This document shows, in pieces, positions 7,257 to 14,553 of a DNA stretch of 25,592 nucleotides. Every line of letters starts with the position of its first letter. Position 1 is the stretch's first letter. Origin of the DNA: DATAQC01 sp051001215 (GTDB lineage Bacteria; Actinomycetota; Acidimicrobiia; Acidimicrobiales; AC-14); assembly GCA_051001215.1 (NCBI GenBank), contig JBPCNP010000147.1, positions 1 to 25,592 on the forward strand, given 5' to 3'. Under the pieces are notes generated by a model. That model was not told where the DNA came from. It saw only the letters and a list, made by a program, of their open reading frames with translations, and ran no database searches. A program made the position numbers and the translations under genes.

Positions 7257-8220
7257 GGTCTCCGGCGGCCGAGGGCGGCTCGGCCACGGCATCGTCGGCG
7301 GACCGGATCTCGCCGGGTTCGCGGTCACCGAGGGCGGCCTTGGTGAGCGTGGCCATGCGTGCGCAGGCGTGGCGCGCGGACTTGACCTGCTCGTGGCGAC
7401 CGAAGACCCGGAACCCGAGCCGCACGACGGGGTTGGCGGTGCGAGCCCGGCGGGAGAAGGCGGAGATGCGGAACTCCACCTGACCCGAATCGAGCCACTT
7501 CCAGACCTCGTAGTCCATCTGCCCCATCTCCAGGTGGCCCTGCAAGGTGCGGTAGTTCCATCCCCACACCCGGACCTTGCGCCCACCGACCTCGCGCACC
7601 TCGTCGCGTGCCCCGCCGACACGCACACCAAGCTCGAAGCGCAGCCCGTAGAAGCGGGCTTCGAGAAGCATGTCGCGCTCGTCGAGCGGTCGGTCGGGGT
7701 AATAGACGGCGCGCACGATGGCGGGGTCGGCGAACTCGTAGCTGCGCATGAGGCCCTGGGCCACCTCCCAGGCCCCGCCGGGCACCGGCGGGCCCGGCAC
7801 CTCGGCGGGTAGAGGCTCGCAGTAGTGATCGACGTGCCAGCCCCTCTCGGGAGTGAACTCGTCGCCGTCGCCCAGGTCGAAGTCGAGCCCCTTGTCGTGC
7901 AGGGCATCGAGGTCCTTCCTGGCGTCGGGGTCGCCGAGCATCCGCTCGCCGCCGGCGGAAGGTCGGCCCACCCGGCGGGTCTCGATGTCGATACCGCCGA
8001 CCATGCGTCCACCGGCCAGGCGCACCGCGTGTTCCATCACCGAGGTCCACATGTGCAGCTGCACCTCCTTGGCCATGCGTAGCTGCCCGTAGAGCACGTT
8101 CGACAGGCGATCGCCACTTCGGGCCCACGACTCGATGGTGAACACCAGGCGGTCACCGTCGACGGCGGCCCGGAACTCGATCTGGCCGGCCTCGAGGTGG
8201 CCCTGTAGGCCCCGTGTCAC
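7198..8220 (-). CDS. DUF1990-family protein, one complete and one N-terminally incomplete domain
   Basis: The 340-residue frame carries a full DUF1990 domain in its second half, including W-E-V-A-Q-G-L-M-R-S-Y, V-W-G-W-N-Y-R-T-L-Q-G-H-L-E, and V-E-F-R-I-S-A-F-S-R-R-A followed by N-P-V-V-R-L-G-F-R. The frame opens with T-R-G-L-Q-G-H-L-E-A-G-Q-I-E-F, which matches the middle of the same domain type. The product therefore seems to begin inside a first DUF1990 domain whose N-terminal half is missing. The start used is a GTG in the GTGA overlap with the DUF2277 stop, which would couple translation. The last about 30 residues are low-complexity and run into the broken PPOX gene. Both ends thus look rearranged. 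DUF1990 has no settled biochemical function; whether this version works is unclear. Confidence 0.72.
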   Translation of the reverse strand: MTRGLQGHLEAGQIEFRAAVDGDRLVFTIESWARSGDRLSNVLYGQLRMAKEVQLHMWTSVMEHAVRLAGGRMVGGIDIETRRVGRPSAGGERMLGDPDARKDLDALHDKGLDFDLGDGDEFTPERGWHVDHYCEPLPAEVPGPPVPGGAWEVAQGLMRSYEFADPAIVRAVYYPDRPLDERDMLLEARFYGLRFELGVRVGGARDEVREVGGRKVRVWGWNYRTLQGHLEMGQMDYEVWKWLDSGQVEFRISAFSRRARTANPVVRLGFRVFGRHEQVKSARHACARMATLTKAALGDREPGEIRSADDAVAEPPSAAGDLSRPGYLPSPGLGRCRVAR

Positions 8221-8456
8221 CGCCGTCGCAGCGGCGGCACCACGCTGGGCGGCTGGCGCCGGGCCGGCAGGTCGGCGAGGAGCTCCGCCGTCGCCGACGC
8301 GACCAGTTCGACGGCACGTTCGATGGCCGGCGACGCCATCTGGGCGGCGGTGCTGATCGATGCAACCTTGCGTACATATTGGCGGGCGGCGGCGGTGACC
8401 TCGTCGGCTGTCGCGGGCGGGTCGAGGCCGCGGAGGGGGGTGATGTTCCGGCACAT
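8217..8456 (-). CDS. DUF2277 family protein
   Basis: The 79-residue product starts with the family signature M-C-R-N-I, then L-R-G-L-D-P-P-A-T-A-D-E-V, A-A-R-Q-Y-V-R-K-V and A-I-E-R-A-V-E-L-V-A-S-A-T. It is a small all-helical cytoplasmic protein of unknown role. Family members usually carry a somewhat longer charged tail; here the end (P-A-R-R-Q-P-P-S-V-V-P-P-L-R-R-R) looks replaced, at the point where the DUF1990 frame begins. The gene diverges from the MarR gene, and the 56-bp gap carries a palindrome that could control both directions. Confidence 0.85.
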   Translation of the reverse strand: MCRNITPLRGLDPPATADEVTAAARQYVRKVASISTAAQMASPAIERAVELVASATAELLADLPARRQPPSVVPPLRRR

Positions 8457-8500
8457 GGATCAGACGATACGACGACGGAATGGCCGGCCGCCGAAAATCG

Positions 8501-8513
8501 TTAGCTAAGCTAA
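8501..8513. promoter_or_regulatory. Candidate MarR operator
   Basis: TTAGCTAAGCTAA consists of two perfect 6-bp arms (TTAGCT/AGCTAA) around one central base. It is an AT-rich island directly touching the ATG at 8513. MarR proteins usually bind palindromes over their own promoter, so autorepression, relieved by a ligand of the MFS exporter, is likely. Confidence 0.65.
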
Positions 8514-9058
8514 TGATGGTGACGGCTCTCCCTGCCCAGAACCCAGTGTCCACGACCACCACGGCCGCCGATGACGAGCTGGCCGCCGACCTGCGGCTGG
8601 CCGTGGGCCGGCTGAGCCGGCGCCTGCGCCAGCATGCCGTGGGTGGGCTCAGTCCCTCGCAGGTGTCGGCCATGGCCAGCCTCGACTGCCACGGCCCCGT
8701 TCTCATGGGTCGCCTGTCGCGCCTCGAGGGCGTGTCGGCTCCCACCATGACCCGCATCGTCGACCGTCTCGAGCTGCAGGGCCTGGTGTCGCGCCGGGTC
8801 GACCCGGGCGACGCTCGCTCGGCGGTGGTGGAGCTCACCGTCGAGGGGACGGCGGCCCTGACCCGTCTCCGCCACGAGCGCACCGCCTTCCTGGCCGAAC
8901 GACTCTCCGAGTTGGACGACGACGAGCTCGCTGCCCTGACTGCCGCCCTTCCCGCCCTTTGCCGTCTGGCCGACGGCGACCCGGGCCCGAGCGGCCCCCT
9001 GAGCGGGATGCCAGCAGGCCCGAGCGGCCCCCTGAGCGGGATGCCAGCGGGCCGTTGA
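8513..9058 (+). CDS. MarR-family transcriptional regulator
   Basis: The 181-residue product has a MarR winged helix-turn-helix: helices around G-L-S-P-S-Q-V-S-A-M-A-S-L, recognition region G-V-S-A-P-T-M-T-R-I-V-D-R-L-E-L-Q-G-L-V and wing R-R-V-D-P-G-D-A-R-S-A-V-V-E-L-T. C-terminal dimerisation helices follow (about 120-155). It presumably represses itself and the downstream exporter until a small molecule binds. ATGs at 8513 and 8516 fit the family; an in-frame ATG at 8480 would put the operator inside the gene. No Shine-Dalgarno is seen, suggesting a leaderless mRNA. The last about 25 residues are odd: G-P-S-G-P-L-S-G-M-P-A twice, coded by a repeat also found at the 5' ends of the MFS and SNF2 genes. 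The stop overlaps the next ATG by one base. Confidence 0.9.
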   Translation: MMVTALPAQNPVSTTTTAADDELAADLRLAVGRLSRRLRQHAVGGLSPSQVSAMASLDCHGPVLMGRLSRLEGVSAPTMTRIVDRLELQGLVSRRVDPGDARSAVVELTVEGTAALTRLRHERTAFLAERLSELDDDELAALTAALPALCRLADGDPGPSGPLSGMPAGPSGPLSGMPAGR

Positions 9059-9090
9059 TGAGCCGGGGCCCGAGCGGTTCCCTGAGCGGG
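8984..9090. repeat. Gly-Pro-Ser-Gly-Pro-Leu-Ser-Gly coding repeat, locus A
   Basis: Two 33-bp units (8984-9016 and 9017-9049) differ only at the last base. A diverged third copy of the 24-bp core lies at 9067-9090. Copies 1-2 form the end of the MarR gene and copy 3 the start of the MFS gene, all read in the frame G-P-S-G-(P/S)-L-S-G. The core is identical to the one at 21661-21780. Each core can fold as an imperfect hairpin: CCCG/CGGG, an AG/AG internal loop, then CGG/CTG around a CCCC loop. Confidence 0.85.
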
Positions 9091-10431
9091 GTGCCGGTGG
9101 TGCGCCGTACCGTGTCGTCCCTGGGGGTGCGCAACTTCAGGTTGTACTTCTTCGGCCAGATGGTGTCGCTGTCGGGCACGTGGATGCAGAGCGTGGCCCA
9201 GGCCTGGCTCGTCCTCGAGCTCACCGGCAGCGGGACGGCCCTGGGCCTGGTGGTGGCCCTCCAGTTCCTCCCCGTGCTGATCCTCGGCCCCCTGGGCGGC
9301 CTCATGGCCGACCGCTGCGACAAGCGGCGCCTGCTCTACGCCACCCAGACCTCGGCCGGCCTGCTCGCCCTGGCTCTCGGCCTGCTGGTCAGCTTCGACA
9401 TCGTGCAGCTGTGGATGGTCTTCGCCCTGGCCGCCGGGTTCGGGCTGGTCAACGCGGTCGACAGCCCGGCGCGCCAGACCTTCGTCCACGAGATGGTTGG
9501 CTCCGACGAGCTGCCCAACGCCGTCACCCTGAACTCGGTGATGGTGAACCTGGCCCGAGCTGTGGGGCCGGCCGTGGCCGGGGCCCTGATAGCCACGGTC
9601 GGCCTGGGCCCGTGCTTTTTGATCAACGCCGCGTCCTACCTGGCCGTGCTGGTGGCCCTCGGCCTCATGCGGGCCGCGGAGCTGCAGCCCACCATCCCCC
9701 AGCCCCGGGCCCGCGGCCAGATCCGGGAGGGCTTCCGGTACGTCCGGGCCACGCCGGCGCTGTCCACACCGCTGCTCATGATGGCCGTCATCGGCACCCT
9801 GGCCTACGAGTTCGGGGTGATCCTGCCCCTGATGGCCCGGTTCACGTTCCACGGGGACGCAGGCACGTACGGCCTGATGAGCTCGTGCATGGGGGTCGGG
9901 TCTGTCGTCGGTGGGCTCTACGCCGCCTCTCACCGGCGGGTCGGCGCCACCGCGCTGGCCTTCAACGCCATCGCCTTCGGCGTGGTCCTGCTGATCGCCG
10001 CCGTGGCCCCCAACCTGGCCATCGAGCTCGTCGCCCTGCTCCTCATCGGGGTGGCCAGCATCGGCTTCCTGTCCCTCGGCAACGCCACCCTCCAGTTGGC
10101 CACCGCTCCGGAGATGCGAGGGCGGGTGATGGCCCTGTGGGCCGTGGCCTTCCTCGGTTCCACCCCGGTCGGCGGTCCGGTCGTGGGGTGGATCGGGCAG
10201 AACCTCGGGCCCCGCTACGGGTTGGGTCTGGGCGGGGTGGCCGCCCTGGCTGCCGGCGCCCTCGCCTACCGGAGGCTGGCTCGTATCGGGGCCGAGGCCG
10301 ACCTGGCGTCGGTCCAGGCCGCACCTCCGCCTGCCGAGACCGGGACGCCGCCCGAGACGGGTGGACCTCCGGAGATGTGGCCGGCACCAGTCGAGCGCGA
10401 GCTCGACGGTGTGAGCGCCGACCGCCGCTGA
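9058..10431 (+). CDS. MFS exporter (MFS_3/EntS-like)
   Basis: The 457-residue integral membrane protein has 10-12 transmembrane segments. It belongs to the MFS branch of EntS-like exporters: R-N-F-R-L-Y-F-F-G-Q at the first helix, Q-A-W-L-V-L-E-L-T-G-S-G and the loop 2-3 motif G-G-L-M-A-D-R-C-D-K-R-R. Further in are D-S-P-A-R-Q-T-F-V-H-E and the second-half motif A-P-E-M-R-G-R-V-M-A-L. Proton-driven export of a drug, siderophore or metabolite is the usual role; substrate unknown. The ATG overlaps the MarR stop (TGATG), so the two are co-translated and MarR is the likely regulator. The first ten residues are repeat-derived; a GTG further in, just before R-R-T-V-S-S, may be the ancestral start. 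The stop is the first of five in-frame TGAs. Confidence 0.92.
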   Translation: MSRGPSGSLSGVPVVRRTVSSLGVRNFRLYFFGQMVSLSGTWMQSVAQAWLVLELTGSGTALGLVVALQFLPVLILGPLGGLMADRCDKRRLLYATQTSAGLLALALGLLVSFDIVQLWMVFALAAGFGLVNAVDSPARQTFVHEMVGSDELPNAVTLNSVMVNLARAVGPAVAGALIATVGLGPCFLINAASYLAVLVALGLMRAAELQPTIPQPRARGQIREGFRYVRATPALSTPLLMMAVIGTLAYEFGVILPLMARFTFHGDAGTYGLMSSCMGVGSVVGGLYAASHRRVGATALAFNAIAFGVVLLIAAVAPNLAIELVALLLIGVASIGFLSLGNATLQLATAPEMRGRVMALWAVAFLGSTPVGGPVVGWIGQNLGPRYGLGLGGVAALAAGALAYRRLARIGAEADLASVQAAPPPAETGTPPETGGPPEMWPAPVERELDGVSADRR

Positions 10432-10480
10432 GACCGCCGCTGACACCGCCGCTGACACCGCCGCTGACACCGCCGCTGAC
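10421..10480. repeat. 12-bp tandem repeat with stacked in-frame stops
   Basis: Five head-to-tail copies of ACCGCCGCTGAC occur; the first ends in G. The MFS stop TGA (10429-10431) lies in copy 1. Because the unit is a multiple of three, TGA recurs in the same frame at 10441, 10453, 10465 and 10477. Confidence 0.9.
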
Positions 10481-10545
10481 CGACCGCAGCTGACCCTGGG
10501 CCGCCGGTAGCCTCGCTGGGCATCGCACCGCCCGCCCACACCGAT

Positions 10546-11617
10546 CTGCCTCGGGTCAGCGCCGATCCCGCCCACTGGGCCCGGCGGCTGGGCATCTCCC
10601 AGGAGGCCGTCGAGCTGTACGCGGCGTCAGAGGTGGTCGATGCCCACGTGGAGTCGTTCGTGTGGACGCGCCTGATCGGCTACGACCTGAGCCGCCGCCA
10701 CGGTGCCGGACGGTTTGCGGGGGTGCTTCTACTCCCAGGCCGATCTGCCCCGGCTGGTGGAGGCGGGGTTGAGCGCGGCGGTGCTGAGCGTGGCCACCAA
10801 CCCCCTGCGGTCCCGGTCGTCGCGCACGGCCACGGTGCTGCGCAACCTCGCCCGCCTCCGGGCCGCGGTCGACCACCACGGCGACGGCGTGGCCCTGGTC
10901 ACCGACGCCGCCGGTTACCGCCGGGCCCGGGCCGCGGGCAGACTCGCCATCTTCCTGGCCCTGCAGGGGGGCAACGCCCTGGGTTCGCCCGACGACGTCG
11001 AGCGCCTGCCCCCAGGGCTGGTCTCGCGGGTCACACTCGTGCATCTGACCGCCTCGTCGGTCGGTTCGCCCAGTGCCCCCTCCACCCGGCCGGGTCGCGG
11101 CCTCACCGACGAGGGACGAGCCCTCGTCGAGGCCCTCAACGGGGCGCGCATCCTCGTCGACCTCGCCCACGTGAGCACCCGGGGCTTCTGGGACGCGCTC
11201 GAGGTCCACGACCGCGGCCAGCCGGCGATCGTGTCGCACACCGGCGTGCGGGGGGCCCACGACAGCTGGCGCAACGTCGACGACGCCCAGATCCGGGCCA
11301 TCGCGGAGGTCGGCGGGGTGGTCGGCATCATGTTCCACGCCGGGTTCCTGGGCGAGGCGTTCTGGTCCGGTCGAGCCGACGCCATCGTGGCCCACATCGA
11401 CCATGCCATCGACGTGGCCGGTGAGGACGCCGTGGCCATTGGCAGCGATTTCGACGGCCTCATCGTGCCTCCCGCCGACCTGCGCACCGTCTCCGAGCTC
11501 CCGGTGCTCGTCCAGCGCATGCTCGACCGGGGGTACTCGGCCGAGCGGGTGGGCAAGGTGCTGGGGGCCAACTACCTGGCTGTGATGGCCCGCATCCGGC
11601 CGCTCGGGCTCACCTAG
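10546..11617 (+). pseudogene. Membrane dipeptidase (peptidase M19), frameshifted
   Basis: M19 enzymes are zinc dipeptidases with a TIM-barrel fold. The 5' part is in one frame (A-H-W-A-R-R-L-G-I-S, then D-A-H-V-E-S-F-V-W and G-Y-D-L-S-R-R-H-G) and the rest in another (C-F-Y-S-Q-A-D-L-P-R-L onward to 11617). The frames join if one G is removed from the GGGGG run at 10719-10723, giving R-F-A-G-C-F-Y-S. This is either a true frameshift or a homopolymer error. Later metal-site motifs are intact: D-L-A-H-V-S, V-S-H-T-G and G-S-D-F-D-G. The first site is H-x-E rather than H-x-D, and Q-G-G-N replaces the usual bridging-Glu region. No ATG, GTG or TTG precedes the conserved N-terminus; CTG at 10546 is used as a boundary and GTG at 10633 is the first normal start. 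Confidence 0.8.
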
Positions 11618-12678
11618 ACGCGCATCGTGATCCGGTGCTCGCGCTCGATGGCGGGCGCGGTCGTCCCGCTCTCGGCTTGGCGGAGCAGCTTCCAGATGTG
11701 GCTCCCGAGCACGTCGAGCTCGGTCGATGCGAAGTGCTCGTCGCCGAAGCGCCCGATGTTGTCGGCCTGGGCCGCCAGGATCATGTCGTCCTGGGCGAAG
11801 ATGCGGTTGGCGATGGGCGTCAGCACCGTGCGCGCCACCGATGCCGGGAGGGCGCCCCGGAAGGCGACGGCGGTGTAGAGCCGGGTCTTCACGTCCAACT
11901 CGGGGGTGAACGCCGTCGTCACCATCAGGTGGTGGCGGCCGAGGCGGTACTCGACCTGGGCGATGGACGGGAGAAAGAACCGGTCGACGTGGGTGACCAC
12001 GCCCCCGGCGGGCGCCAGGACCTTGCCAATGATGCCCGGCGGCCGGGGTTCACCCAGGTACTCGGCCTCGACGCCACCCGGACCGTGACGGATGACGACC
12101 TCGATCTCGGCCGGGGGTCGCCCGCCGCGGAAGAAGCCCCGGTGCAAAAAGGCGGTGTGGGGGACGTCGAGGGTGTTCTCCAGGGCGGCGTGCAGCGTGG
12201 CCGTCACCCGCAGGCTGCGCCTGACCGTGACATAGCCGGGCGCGTCGGCGAACGGGAAGCGTGGGGGCGGCGTCCCCGGAGGCTCGTCGCCGGCGGGGAA
12301 CACCCAGACGAAGCCATCCTGCTCGCTGGTGGGAAAGGCGGTGGCCCGGCGGGCCACCCGGTCGGCGCCGGCGCACAGGCCGGGAACGGCGCGGCACGTC
12401 CCCTCGCCGTCGAAGCGCCAGCCGTGGTAGCGGCACTCGAGGAGATCGCCGCGGACCCGGCCCAACGAGAGGGGGACGTTGCGGTGCGGGCAACGGTCGA
12501 GCAGGGCCATCGGGCGCCCGGCTCCGTCGCGGAACAGCGCCATCGGGGTGTCGACCACCGTGCGAGCCGACGGTCTGCGCCCCAGCTCGGTGGACAGGCA
12601 GGCCACGTACCAGTAGCGGGGCAGGTGGACGACCGAGCGACGCCTCGCCGGCGTGGGAGGTTCCGGCTCGGGCGCCAC
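11614..12678 (-). CDS. Rieske non-heme iron oxygenase, alpha-subunit type
   Basis: The 354-residue product is an oxygenase component that would need separate electron-transfer partners; none is in the window. The N-terminal Rieske domain has the 2Fe-2S ligands in C-P-H-R-N (Cys63, His65) and C-R-Y-H-G-W (Cys82, His85). The catalytic domain carries the mononuclear-iron motif E-N-T-L-D-V-P-H-T-A-F-L-H (His174 and His179). The layout is nearest to single-component-like Rieske oxygenases acting on bulky ring systems, including PaO and sterol types; substrate unknown. The GTG start lies 3 bp after the EEP-gene stop, so it is the last gene of a minus-strand operon. Its stop shares the CTAG at 11614-11617 with the stop of the convergent M19 gene. 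Confidence 0.93.
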   Translation of the reverse strand: MAPEPEPPTPARRRSVVHLPRYWYVACLSTELGRRPSARTVVDTPMALFRDGAGRPMALLDRCPHRNVPLSLGRVRGDLLECRYHGWRFDGEGTCRAVPGLCAGADRVARRATAFPTSEQDGFVWVFPAGDEPPGTPPPRFPFADAPGYVTVRRSLRVTATLHAALENTLDVPHTAFLHRGFFRGGRPPAEIEVVIRHGPGGVEAEYLGEPRPPGIIGKVLAPAGGVVTHVDRFFLPSIAQVEYRLGRHHLMVTTAFTPELDVKTRLYTAVAFRGALPASVARTVLTPIANRIFAQDDMILAAQADNIGRFGDEHFASTELDVLGSHIWKLLRQAESGTTAPAIEREHRITMRV

Positions 12679-12681
12679 GGG

Positions 12682-13725
12682 TCAGCCCAGCACGGCCAGG
12701 TCGGCGATGACGGGGCGGTGGTCACTGCCCCGGCCTTCCCCCTCGGCGACACTCAGCACGGCCAGATGGGGCGAAACGAGGACATGGTCGATCCGGGCGA
12801 ACGGGGGGGCCAGGCGCATGTCGCTCGGCCAGGTGGTCACCCACCACCGGCGGCAGGCCATGTGGGCGTCCCGCACGCCGGCGGCCAGGACGGCCCGGAA
12901 CGGTCGGTGCCCGGCGGACGCGTTGAAGTCACCGGCGAGGATCAACGGCCCCGTCTCGGCTTTGGCGATGGCGGCCAGGGAGCCCAGCTGGGTCGTCCAG
13001 AGGGGAAGGCCCCCGGGACCGAACGGGGCCCGGGTGTGCACGTTGTACAGCCTGACCCGGTGCTCACCGACCACGACGGTGGCCCGGGCCATGGGCATGC
13101 CCCCCACGGTGCACGACTCGACGTCGTCCAGGGGGAACCGGGACAGGATGGCCGTGCCCAGCGGGTCGGGGCGGGCGGTCAGCGAGCGGTAGGGAAAACG
13201 GTCGAGGGTACCGGCCCGGCCCAGGGCGGCGAGGGTCGGTGGTGAGACCTCCTGGAGGACGACCACGTCGGGATCGGCGGCGGTCACCTCGGCGGCGATG
13301 CCGTCGAGGTCGGTGTTGGTGAACAGCACGTTGGCCGAGAACAGGCGGAACCGGGAACCCGGATCGGCCGCAGGCGGAGGTGCACCGGTCCCGTCGGTGG
13401 CGCCGTTCGCCTGGTGCAGCTCGGCTGCCAGCCAGGACAGATGGAGAGCCGTCACCGCTGCCGCCGTCGCTGCCAGGCCCCGGCGCCGGGTAGCGGTGGC
13501 CATGGCGAGGGAGGCGGCGGCGGGGAGCCCGAGCAGGGGCCCGAAGGCCTCGGCGATCAAGATGCTGCTGGTGCCCTCGCGCCGGCCCAGCCGGGCTGCG
13601 GCCGTGATGGTGGGCGGGGCGACCAGGGCCCACCCGGCGATGGCCGCCAGGCCCGAAGACGTCGACCGGTGGGTACCGAAGGGGGACCTGCGGGTAGGTC
13701 GTTGCGCGACCCGGCGACCTGGCAT
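12682..13725 (-). CDS. Endonuclease/exonuclease/phosphatase (EEP) family membrane protein
   Basis: The 347-residue product has an N-terminal hydrophobic part with about three membrane segments (roughly 24-42, 52-76 and 84-102). An EEP hydrolase domain follows (about 125-347). EEP motifs are all present: S-A-N-V (Asn132), L-Q-E-V (Glu159), G-D-F-N (Asp266, Asn268), I-D-H-V-L (Asp313) and S-D-H-R-P (Asp335, His336). This points to a metal-dependent phosphodiesterase or phosphatase on one membrane face, like YafD-type proteins; substrate unknown. It follows the alpha/beta hydrolase gene by 27 bp and precedes the Rieske gene by 3 bp, so the three are probably one transcript. The ATG at 13725 gives a positively charged N-terminus before the first helix. 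Confidence 0.92.
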   Translation of the reverse strand: MPGRRVAQRPTRRSPFGTHRSTSSGLAAIAGWALVAPPTITAAARLGRREGTSSILIAEAFGPLLGLPAAASLAMATATRRRGLAATAAAVTALHLSWLAAELHQANGATDGTGAPPPAADPGSRFRLFSANVLFTNTDLDGIAAEVTAADPDVVVLQEVSPPTLAALGRAGTLDRFPYRSLTARPDPLGTAILSRFPLDDVESCTVGGMPMARATVVVGEHRVRLYNVHTRAPFGPGGLPLWTTQLGSLAAIAKAETGPLILAGDFNASAGHRPFRAVLAAGVRDAHMACRRWWVTTWPSDMRLAPPFARIDHVLVSPHLAVLSVAEGEGRGSDHRPVIADLAVLG

Positions 13726-13752
13726 GGCGACCGACGCTACCGGGGCGCCCCG

Positions 13753-14553
13753 TCAGAACCGGCTCAGGAAGGCGGCAACGGCGTCGTTGAACGACGCTGG
13801 TGCCTCGAGACTCGACAGATGCCCGGCCCCGGCGACGACCTCCACGTGCGCGTCGGGCAAGGCATCGGCCATGGCCCGGGCCTCGGCCGGTGGTGAGGGG
13901 GCGTCGTGCTCTCCCACCACCACAAGGGCGGGAACATGGATGGCGGCGAGCTCGGCGCTGGCGTCGGGGCGGGCTCTCATGGCCTCCAGGGCGGCGACGA
14001 CCCCGGCCGGCGAGCTGGCGGCCATGAGGGCGCGGGCCCGCTCGACCACCTCGGGACGCCGGGCCCGGGTCTCGTCCGACAGGAGGTTCCCGACCATGGT
14101 GTCGACCAGCTCGGCCGTTCCCCGGTCGGCCACCTGGGCGGCCTGTGTGGTCCGCCGCTCGGCCACCTCGGCCGAATCGGCTCCGGCCCGGGTGTCGGCC
14201 AGCACGACTCCGGCGACGAGTTCGGGGCGACGACGCAGGAGGGCGAAGGTGACGTAGCCACCCATGGACAAGCCGCAGACGACCGCAGGGGCGATTCCCA
14301 ACTGGTCGATGAGGCCGGCGACGAGGTCGGCGAACCGGCCCATCGTGGGGGCGGGCCCGTCACCGAGGGCGGGCGTGGACCCGAAGCCGGGAAGGTCCGG
14401 TGCCACCACTCGCCGGTGCGCCGAGAAGGTGGCCACCTGGTCGTCCCACATCCCCGAGTGCAGGGGGAAAGCGTGCAGCAGCACCAGGGCCGGGGCACCC
14501 GATCCGGTGTCCACGAAGCTGATCGGCGTTCCGAAGACAGTGGCCATGGCCAT
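13753..14553 (-). CDS. Alpha/beta hydrolase
   Basis: The 266-residue cytoplasmic hydrolase has a complete triad: Ser96 in the nucleophile elbow G-L-S-M-G-G, Asp217 in V-G-E-H-D and His245 in G-A-G-H. The oxyanion-hole segment is L-L-H-A-F-P-L. The sequence is close to 3-oxoadipate enol-lactonase-like esterases, but the actual substrate cannot be read from it. AGGA lies about nine bases before the ATG at 14553; a second ATG two codons later is also possible. It is the first gene of the minus-strand unit with the EEP and Rieske genes. It diverges from the oxoamine synthase gene over a 75-bp gap. Together with the Rieske gene it may act on a ring compound, which is inference only. Confidence 0.92.
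   Translation of the reverse strand: MAMATVFGTPISFVDTGSGAPALVLLHAFPLHSGMWDDQVATFSAHRRVVAPDLPGFGSTPALGDGPAPTMGRFADLVAGLIDQLGIAPAVVCGLSMGGYVTFALLRRRPELVAGVVLADTRAGADSAEVAERRTTQAAQVADRGTAELVDTMVGNLLSDETRARRPEVVERARALMAASSPAGVVAALEAMRARPDASAELAAIHVPALVVVGEHDAPSPPAEARAMADALPDAHVEVVAGAGHLSSLEAPASFNDAVAAFLSRF

Noticed and set aside
8984..9090. CRISPR-like short repeats
   Set aside because: Units are contiguous or nearly so, without unique spacers, and lie inside coding frames; no cas genes are present.
8221..10575. Upstream three quarters of the long minus-strand frame that ends at 7198
   Set aside because: Only the part below 8220 has DUF1990 sequence. The rest is antisense to the MFS and MarR genes and shows repeat-derived low complexity.
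10633..11424. Separate gene starting with M-V-D-A-H-V-E-S in the first M19 frame
   Set aside because: After the G-run at 10719 this frame turns into Arg/Pro-rich shadow sequence. The M19 sequence continues in the other frame, so it is one broken gene.
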